NCBI GenBank assembly: GCA_017550775.1
Contig: JAFZOA010000429.1
Location: 1 to 5,055 of the forward strand
Length of the DNA stretch: 5,055 bases
Source: Ruminiclostridium sp.
GTDB taxonomy: Bacteria > Bacillota_A > Clostridia > Oscillospirales > Ruminococcaceae
Direction: 5' to 3'
This document shows, one piece after another, positions 1 to 5,055 of the stretch. Under the pieces are notes generated by a model. The model searched no databases. It was not told the origin of the DNA and was given only the letters and a program-made list of their open reading frames with translations. Every line of letters begins with the position of its first letter. Position 1 is the stretch's first letter. Position numbers and translations under genes: made by a program.

Positions 1-1
1 A

Positions 2-1228
2 CCCGTTCCCGCAGACAGGAACAGGCTTAAAACAGAGCTCTGCGGCATTCCGCTCGAAAACCCGTTCCTGCTGTCATCGTCTGTCGTCGCGAGCACCTAC
101 GATATGTGCGCGAGAGCATTTGAAGCGGGCTGGGCGGGTGCCGCGTTCAAGACGATATGCTCCCTCGACATTCACGAAACGTCGCCGCGGTTCTCCGCGA
201 TAAAGGGAAGCAGCGGCGAGATCATCGGATTCAAGAATATCGAGCAGCTCTCCGACCACAGCGTCGCAGAGAACATGGAGATATTCCGCAGACTTAAACA
301 GAACTACCCGAACAAGTTCATTCTCGCGTCGATCATGGGAAAGGACGAAGCGGAGTGGGAGGAGCTTGCGGGATTGTGTGAGCAGAACGGCGCGGACGCG
401 GTAGAGCTTAACTTCTCTTGTCCGAACATGGCGGAAGGGGGACTCGGCTCGGATATCGGACAGGTTCCTGAGCTTGTGGAGCAGTTCACAAAAGCGGCGA
501 AGCGAGGCTGTAAGATACCTGTGCTCGTGAAGCTCACACCGAACGTCGCGTCCATGATACCCGCCGGTGAAGCGGCAAAGCGGGGCGGCGCAGACGGCAT
601 AGCCGCGATAAACACGATCAAGAGCATAACCGGCGTTAATCCACATACACTTGTTGCAGCGCCCTCGGTACACGGAATGTCCGCGCTCGGCGGGTACAGC
701 GGCAATGCAGTGAAACCGATCGCGCTTCGGTTCGTATCCGAGCTTGCGGGGGACAAGGCTCTCGCGGGGATGCACATAAGCGGCATGGGCGGCATTGAAA
801 CATGGCGTGACGCACTGGAATTCATGCTTCTCGGCTGTGGCTCGGTACAGGTCACGACCGCGGTCATGCAGTACGGATACCGGATAATCGAGGAGCTTAC
901 GAACGGGCTCAACTACTATCTCACAGAGAAGGACTATAATAGCGTGAGCGAGGTAGTAGGACTGGCACTCGATACCGTGAGTGCCACCACAGATGTGCTG
1001 GAGCGCGACACGGTACTGTTCCCGAAGTTCGACCATGAGAAATGTATCGGCTGCGGAAGGTGTGTCATTTCGTGCAGCGACGGCGGTCACAGTGCTATAA
1101 AGTCCGATGAGAACGGCAAGCCGAAGCTTATCGGAAGCAAGTGCGTCGGTTGTCATCTGTGTGTTCTCGTCTGTCCGGAAAGAGCGATAGGGACCGTGAA
1201 TAAGAGGATAGACAGAAGCAAGCGTTAA
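2..1228 (+). CDS. preA: Dihydropyrimidine dehydrogenase (NAD-dependent) subunit PreA-like, 5' partial
   Basis: This is the catalytic, FMN and Fe-S subunit of a bacterial dihydropyrimidine dehydrogenase. In characterised systems PreA works in the cytoplasm with the FAD subunit PreT to reduce uracil and thymine with NADH. The frame is open from base 2, and residues before the first in-frame ATG (base 104) already match the family N-terminus (CGIPLENPF, then SSSVVAS), so that ATG is internal and the true start lies a few codons outside the window. With visible residues numbered from base 2 (408 in all), the TIM-barrel FMN domain fills about 10-310. It has NFSCPN at 137-142, whose Cys140 is the expected catalytic acid, KLTPN at 177-181, INT around 203-205, and GMGGIETW at 261-268 near the FMN phosphate. 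A C-terminal ferredoxin domain has two four-cysteine sets, Cys348/351/354/358 and Cys381/384/387/391. Length fits the family at about 410 residues. PreT is not visible; it could lie upstream. The gene ends at TAA 1226-1228, 30 bases before a terminator. The family is near certain; the exact substrate is inferred. Confidence 0.93.
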   Translation, partial: PVPADRNRLKTELCGIPLENPFLLSSSVVASTYDMCARAFEAGWAGAAFKTICSLDIHETSPRFSAIKGSSGEIIGFKNIEQLSDHSVAENMEIFRRLKQNYPNKFILASIMGKDEAEWEELAGLCEQNGADAVELNFSCPNMAEGGLGSDIGQVPELVEQFTKAAKRGCKIPVLVKLTPNVASMIPAGEAAKRGGADGIAAINTIKSITGVNPHTLVAAPSVHGMSALGGYSGNAVKPIALRFVSELAGDKALAGMHISGMGGIETWRDALEFMLLGCGSVQVTTAVMQYGYRIIEELTNGLNYYLTEKDYNSVSEVVGLALDTVSATTDVLERDTVLFPKFDHEKCIGCGRCVISCSDGGHSAIKSDENGKPKLIGSKCVGCHLCVLVCPERAIGTVNKRIDRSKR

Positions 1229-1258
1229 TCACGGGCATCAGTCATTCATGAAATAATA

Positions 1259-1292
1259 AAAACAGCAGGCAACTTAAGCTGCCTGCTGTTTT
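1259..1292. terminator. Bidirectional Rho-independent terminator between convergent genes
   Basis: A perfect 13-bp inverted repeat (1259-1271 pairing with 1280-1292, core AACAGCAGGC / GCCTGCTGTT) encloses an 8-base loop. The plus strand continues with TTTTATTA, and the minus strand has an equivalent T-rich tail because 1251-1260 is A-rich (AAATAATAAA). It can therefore end transcription of both the preA-like gene and the minus-strand operon. It sits one base beyond the stop codon of the minus-strand gene (stop at 1294-1296). Confidence 0.9.
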
Positions 1293-1293
1293 A

Positions 1294-3912
1294 TTACTGT
1301 TCACGGTTATGATATATCTTGTTTTTAAGGCGCTTTTCAAACTCTTCCTTTTCAAGCGGCTTGTCGAACAGATAACCCTGTACCATGTTGATGTTGACGC
1401 TTTTCAGGAACTCTACCTGATCCCACTTCTCAACGCCTTCGGTGATAACGCTCATATCCAGCTCAGTCGCCATTTTTGCGACGTTTGACACTACCACGCT
1501 GTCACGCTTTGTGCCTGTGTGACCGTCGATGAAGGATTTGTCGAGTTTGAGCACATCTGCGGCGAAATCACGCAGAAGATTGAGTGAGGAATAGCCTGTT
1601 CCGAAATCGTCGATAGCCATTGCGATGTTCGAGTTGTGCATATCGGAGATGAACTTGCTCAGTCTGTCGTTTTCCTGCTCGCTCAGGGTCTCCGTCAGCT
1701 CGACCTCGATGTACTGCTTGGGAATGTTGTAATTGTCAAGTATTCTCTGTATGTGGGCGGAGAAGTCGGGGTCAGTCAGATTCATACGGGAGAAGTTCGT
1801 GGAGATGCGCACCGGCTCGACACCCTCGTAGATCCACCTTCTTATGTCCTTGCAGACCTGCTCGAAGATGTAGAAATCGAGTACGCATATACTGTCGTCG
1901 GTCTCAAGCACGGGGATGAACTCTCCGGGCGGTATGACCTTGCCGTCCCGTATCCAGCGCACCAGAGCTTCCGCGCCGGCAAGAGTATTCGTTTCGGTAT
2001 TGACCTTCGGCTGATAGAACGGTCTGAATTCTCCGTTTTTCACCGCCTCGGGGAATACCGAAAGTATCTGCTTCCTGTGTATCGCCTTTTCGTGCATTTC
2101 CGGCGATGAGAACAGATACGGGACATGGTTTTCGTATTTCGCGGTGTTGAGCGCGGTGGCGCATCTTCCGAGAATGCCCTCGCTGTCCGTGTCCATCTCG
2201 TCGATATCGACGCAGCCCGCCACAGCCTGTACAGTGACCATTTCCGTCTGTCCGTCGGCACAGGCGAGTATCTTCGCGCCCTCTGTGAGCTTCAGCAGAT
2301 TGTCGGTCTTGTTCTTATGCACCATAAGTATGAATTTGTCGCCCGACAGACGCCCAACGAACTCGTCGCCGGAGCCGTCGATCTGTGTTGAAAGGAGCTC
2401 GGCGTAGCGAACGATGATGTTATCCGCTTCCTGCTTGCCGTACTTTTTGTTTATAAGCCCGAAATTTTTGAGGTCGATATAGAACGCGTTGTACTCCGTA
2501 AGAGTCTCCGAAGCTCTCAGACGGTTCACATAAGTCCGGAAGCCGGAAGCGTTGGGAAGACCGGTCATAGAGTCGGTTTCCGCCGCCTTAAGCACGAACA
2601 TATCCTTCAGGTAGTGTATGCAGTTATCCTTGTGGTTAAAGCCGTTGTGTATCGCTATCGCCATTTCCCGGCAGCTGTCATAGCCGCAGCAGGAGCAGTT
2701 GATATGGCGGGATTCCTCGGTCGTCTTGTTCATTTCGAGGAAGATCATCTCCAGCTCCTCGGGGTCGGGAATGCGCAGAGTTACCTGTTCCGACCTGTCC
2801 GTGTAGGTGCGCAGATAGTCTTCGAGTTTAAGCTTCGAGAACTGCTCGTTTAGGCTTGCGAGCCTTTCCTCCGGGGTGGCGAACTTCGACCACGCACTTC
2901 CGGCGGTATTCTTCTTGACGGCTTCCTTGATGTCGTGAAGACTGTACAGTGAGTTGTCTGTACCGGACAGAGAAAGCTCCGTACCCGTGCCGCAAATACA
3001 TCCCTTTTCGCAGTTGAGCGCGTCCACGAACAGGAAGGGGGTCTTCCCGTCGCGCAGACGATCCTTGTTCTGCTGGAGATAGTGGTAAAGCCGCTTTTCA
3101 CCCTCGACCTGACGGATGAACTCGTCCTCGCCGAGAAGCCAGAGAGCGTTCTCCTTTAAGCCTCCGGGCATGGGGTAGATCGAGCCGAGACCGTATTCTA
3201 TCTCGTCCTTGCAGGGCTCGCCGTACAGGTCGAATTTCTCGAAGTACTCGATGAGGTGTGCGAATGTGACATTATAGCTTACGAGCCCGTGATTGTTCTG
3301 GTCGTCAATCTCCATTTTCTTGGCGATGCAGGGGCTTATGAACGCAAACTTGTCCGTTATGCCGAGCTCATTTCTCGCGTATGTCGCCGCGCACATAAGA
3401 GGGCTCTGGACCGGAAACAGCTTCGGGAGCAGCTCCGGCATATACCTTTCGATATAGCCGACCACGGCGGGGCAGGGCTGGGAAATACCGCCGGCGAAGT
3501 TGTTCTTCTTTATGTAGTTGATATATCCCCATGTGGTGATGTCCGCGCCAAAGGACACGCTTATCATGCGGTTCACACCGAGGGCTTTCAGACCGCCGAG
3601 TATCTTTGCGTAGGTGTCGGGGTAGTTTGCCGGGAACGCCGGCGCGATAAGCAGAGAGATCTTCTCCCCGTTTTTCAGATCCTCAAAGAACTTCCTGGTA
3701 TCGTCCCTGAAATCGCGGGCGTTGTGCTCGCAGACATCAAAGCAGGCTCCGCAGGCAACGCAGAGGCTTCCGTCGACTTCAATCCTTGAATTGCCGTTCT
3801 CGTCGGGCAATGTCGATACACAGGCACCGATACAGCTGCACGCGCGGATACACTTGTTACAGCCGATACATTTGTCGTTAGTGTAGATAAGACCTTTCGT
3901 GATCTTTCTCAT
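1294..3912 (-). CDS. [FeFe]-hydrogenase-like redox sensor fused to degenerate GGDEF and intact EAL domains (putative c-di-GMP phosphodiesterase)
   Basis: This 872-residue cytoplasmic protein has five parts. (1) A ferredoxin-like pair of 4Fe-4S sites: Cys15/18/21/25 and Cys51/54/57/61, with extra Cys27 and Cys31. (2) An [FeFe]-hydrogenase large-subunit-like domain, about 85-332, with cluster cysteines in QPCP (Cys147), SPCIAKKME (Cys195) and CEKGC (Cys301, Cys305). (3) An RnfB-type Fe-S domain, Cys406/409/414/431. (4) A GGDEF domain, about 444-598, starting DSMTGLPN and carrying SGDKF (523-527) where GGDEF should be. (5) An EAL domain, about 613-866, with EALVRW (Glu648), Glu664, Asn706, ELTE (Glu738, Glu741), DDFGTGYSSL (Asp768, Asp769), Lys789, EGVE (Glu825) and Gln845. 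By family knowledge the EAL half should hydrolyse c-di-GMP and the GGDEF half should be inactive as a cyclase. The hydrogenase-like half resembles sensory HsfB/HydS-type proteins, so redox state or H2 as the signal is an inference. The start is set by an AGGAGGAG site 8 bases upstream. It is the second gene of an operon and ends at a terminator. Confidence 0.93.
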   Translation of the reverse strand: MRKITKGLIYTNDKCIGCNKCIRACSCIGACVSTLPDENGNSRIEVDGSLCVACGACFDVCEHNARDFRDDTRKFFEDLKNGEKISLLIAPAFPANYPDTYAKILGGLKALGVNRMISVSFGADITTWGYINYIKKNNFAGGISQPCPAVVGYIERYMPELLPKLFPVQSPLMCAATYARNELGITDKFAFISPCIAKKMEIDDQNNHGLVSYNVTFAHLIEYFEKFDLYGEPCKDEIEYGLGSIYPMPGGLKENALWLLGEDEFIRQVEGEKRLYHYLQQNKDRLRDGKTPFLFVDALNCEKGCICGTGTELSLSGTDNSLYSLHDIKEAVKKNTAGSAWSKFATPEERLASLNEQFSKLKLEDYLRTYTDRSEQVTLRIPDPEELEMIFLEMNKTTEESRHINCSCCGYDSCREMAIAIHNGFNHKDNCIHYLKDMFVLKAAETDSMTGLPNASGFRTYVNRLRASETLTEYNAFYIDLKNFGLINKKYGKQEADNIIVRYAELLSTQIDGSGDEFVGRLSGDKFILMVHKNKTDNLLKLTEGAKILACADGQTEMVTVQAVAGCVDIDEMDTDSEGILGRCATALNTAKYENHVPYLFSSPEMHEKAIHRKQILSVFPEAVKNGEFRPFYQPKVNTETNTLAGAEALVRWIRDGKVIPPGEFIPVLETDDSICVLDFYIFEQVCKDIRRWIYEGVEPVRISTNFSRMNLTDPDFSAHIQRILDNYNIPKQYIEVELTETLSEQENDRLSKFISDMHNSNIAMAIDDFGTGYSSLNLLRDFAADVLKLDKSFIDGHTGTKRDSVVVSNVAKMATELDMSVITEGVEKWDQVEFLKSVNINMVQGYLFDKPLEKEEFEKRLKNKIYHNREQ

Positions 3913-3920
3913 TTTATTTG

Positions 3921-3928
3921 CTCCTCCT
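3921..3928 (-). promoter_or_regulatory. Strong ribosome binding site for the hydrogenase-like/EAL gene
   Basis: Read on the minus strand this is AGGAGGAG, followed by an 8-base A-rich spacer (CAAATAAA) and then ATG at 3912-3910. It fixes the start of the large gene. It lies inside the 30-base gap after the stop codon of the upstream gene, which leaves little room for a separate promoter or terminator and supports co-transcription. Confidence 0.88.
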
Positions 3929-3942
3929 GCGTCACTTCTGTT

Positions 3943-5055
3943 TTACGAGTAAGTGCGCTTAATATTGGTCACAGCGATCTGGTCGCCGGTGATCGCAGCA
4001 TAAACCGGCTTGGTCGTGCCGGATATCACAGCCGTATTTCTTATAGCTATTCCCGCATTTTCGGTGATAACGGTGATCTTGTTGCCCTCTACCGCGAATG
4101 AGACGGAAACGTCATAGCCTTCCATGTTGCGCTTCATCCATGTGTCCCAATCTCCGAAAGCCGCGGTCTTTTTTATATCAATTTGTGTGTAGCAGCTGTT
4201 GTCATTATTCCAGAACTCGCCGTCAAATCGCATAAAAGCGAGCTCGCGGTAATGATTTCCGTTCACCTTTCCGTCCTCGGAGAAATACATGAATATAAAA
4301 GGACAGTGCCACACAAGTCTCGCTGTCGGGAGGCACTTGGTGTGGAAGGTAAGCGTAAGCCCGTTCCTTATCTCCACACCCTCCGAAGAGGCTGTACGAT
4401 AGCCGTCGATCTGGACGTTCGGTATATCTCCCTCGGGAGCGTCGATATAGCTTATCTTCTCGGCAATCCTCGGGATAAAGTCTGCGGGATACACGGTCTC
4501 CGATCTTACATAGCGCAGGTCGCTTATGCGGCAATGCTCACCGGTAAGCGAGATGTACATGAATCTTGTGCTGTCGGGAAGGGCGACTGTGACCTGTGCG
4601 GTATGGTTTTTCCCGGATATCCTTATGAGGGCATGGTCGTTTATTCTTACGGCCTCGATCTTATACTCACCGTTGTTTTTTATATCGTCGGCACCGGTAT
4701 TTTCGACCTTTGACTGCATCTTTCTCGCGCCGCCGGTCATAGTGCGCCCGTCGAACCATATCTCACCGTACTCGAAGTAAAGGCGCTCCTTTATTTCTCT
4801 TTCATCTGTATGAACGATACCGTCAAGCGCGTCGAACAGTATCATCGACGGCACTGGTGCGATACCCGCGGCCTCGTCGTAGGAGCTTACCGACATACGA
4901 AGCGTTGTCATGAAACCGGTGATAAGTATTCCCTCGGAAACTGAGCTTCTGTATTCTCCCACGGAAAGCACGCTGTTATCCCCTGTGCGGCGCTTTTCCA
5001 CACGTTCTTTCATCTCATACTCGGTATCGACATCTATAAGGTTTAGCATAAGCCT
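3943..5055 (-). CDS. Unrecognised protein of two tandem beta-rich repeat modules, probably 5' partial
   Basis: I do not recognise this gene with confidence. The first visible ATG is at 5049-5047 and gives 368 residues, but the frame stays open to the window edge (two more codons, AGG CTT). No ribosome binding site at normal spacing can be seen, so either the site is cut off by the edge or the coding region continues upstream. Counting from that Met, residues 28-183 and 211-366 are two copies of one module, aligned at a constant offset of 182-185 residues (YRSSVSEG against YRTASSEG; YISLTGEH against YAAITGDQ). Alternating hydrophobic residues, many Gly/Asp turns and conserved aromatics suggest a beta-sandwich fold of the concanavalin-A/LamG kind, which is an inference. 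No signal peptide or membrane segment is visible, so it is probably cytoplasmic. It ends in TAA at 3945-3943, 30 bases before the c-di-GMP sensor gene, so a shared regulatory role is likely but unproven. Confidence 0.85.
   Translation of the reverse strand, partial: RLMLNLIDVDTEYEMKERVEKRRTGDNSVLSVGEYRSSVSEGILITGFMTTLRMSVSSYDEAAGIAPVPSMILFDALDGIVHTDEREIKERLYFEYGEIWFDGRTMTGGARKMQSKVENTGADDIKNNGEYKIEAVRINDHALIRISGKNHTAQVTVALPDSTRFMYISLTGEHCRISDLRYVRSETVYPADFIPRIAEKISYIDAPEGDIPNVQIDGYRTASSEGVEIRNGLTLTFHTKCLPTARLVWHCPFIFMYFSEDGKVNGNHYRELAFMRFDGEFWNNDNSCYTQIDIKKTAAFGDWDTWMKRNMEGYDVSVSFAVEGNKITVITENAGIAIRNTAVISGTTKPVYAAITGDQIAVTNIKRTYS
3952..4419 (-). repeat. Protein-level repeat, copy 2 (about 156 residues)
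   Basis: This encodes residues 211-366. Landmarks are YRTASSEG (217-224), DG (259-260), GEFW (277-280), and YAAITGDQ followed by VTNI (350-363). This copy is richer in Trp (WHCP at 247-250; Trp280, Trp301, Trp304), and the two copies are joined by a linker of roughly 27 residues with a PADFIPRI segment. The extra aromatics may mark a ligand or partner surface. Confidence 0.75.
4501..4968 (-). repeat. Protein-level repeat, copy 1 (about 156 residues)
   Basis: This encodes residues 28-183 of the upstream operon gene, counted from the Met at 5049. Landmarks are YRSSVSEG (33-40), DG (76-77), GEIW (95-98), and YISLTGEH followed by ISDL (165-178). It matches copy 2 in the same order but is diverged at the DNA level, so the duplication is old. 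Confidence 0.75.

Noticed and set aside
104..106. ATG at 104 as the start of the PreA-like gene
   Set aside because: The frame is open to base 2, and the 34 residues before this Met match the conserved family N-terminus, so this Met is internal.
74..1156. A long open frame on the minus strand (360 codons) across the preA-like gene
   Set aside because: It is antisense to a clear PreA coding region, and its translation is rich in Arg, His and Cys with no recognisable motif; it is a shadow of the real gene.
2332..2373. Two similar SGD(E/K)F strings 27 bases apart, considered as a micro-duplication that moved the GGDEF signature
   Set aside because: Only SGDKF at 523-527 sits in the right context (after GRL and before a hydrophobic strand). 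The upstream SGDEF falls where the segment preceding the signature usually lies, so chance or ordinary family variation is enough.
3256..3789. Plus-strand open frame of 177 codons inside the hydrogenase-like gene
   Set aside because: It overlaps the conserved hydrogenase and ferredoxin motifs of the minus-strand gene, and has no visible ribosome binding site or domain.
4183..4713. Plus-strand open frame of 176 codons opposite the repeat protein
   Set aside because: The minus strand shows a coherent internal protein duplication across this region, so the plus-strand frame is taken as a shadow.

Overview
The window looks like a chromosomal segment from an anaerobic Clostridia bacterium, most likely a gut Ruminococcaceae/Oscillospiraceae-type organism. 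This is inferred from strong AGGAGG-type ribosome binding, moderately GC-rich codon use, many 4Fe-4S proteins, and an [FeFe]-hydrogenase-like protein fused to cyclic-di-GMP domains. The species cannot be named from the sequence alone.

Layout: three protein genes fill almost all of the window. On the plus strand, bases 2-1228 hold a PreA-type dihydropyrimidine dehydrogenase subunit whose start codon lies just left of the window. It runs toward a bidirectional hairpin terminator at 1259-1292. On the minus strand two genes form an apparent operon read right to left. The first (3943 to the right edge) encodes a protein of at least 368 residues that I do not recognise; it consists of two tandem copies of a roughly 155-residue, probably beta-rich module. 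Thirty bases downstream, with a strong ribosome binding site in the gap, comes an 872-residue multidomain protein (1294-3912). It has two N-terminal 4Fe-4S clusters, an [FeFe]-hydrogenase-like domain with altered active-site motifs, a further Fe-S domain, a degenerate GGDEF domain and a complete EAL domain.

The most interesting content is the minus-strand operon. The large protein looks like a cytoplasmic redox or hydrogen sensor wired directly to c-di-GMP breakdown. The iron-sulfur and hydrogenase-like half would be the input, a GGDEF domain without its catalytic motif may relay or bind GTP, and the EAL half keeps every catalytic residue I can check. The upstream repeat protein has no visible signal peptide or membrane segment and may supply a second sensing or binding input. 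The convergent PreA gene shares only the terminator and probably no function with this operon. There is no stretch over 300 bases without a gene, and I saw no tRNA, rRNA, CRISPR array, insertion sequence or promoter that I could support.
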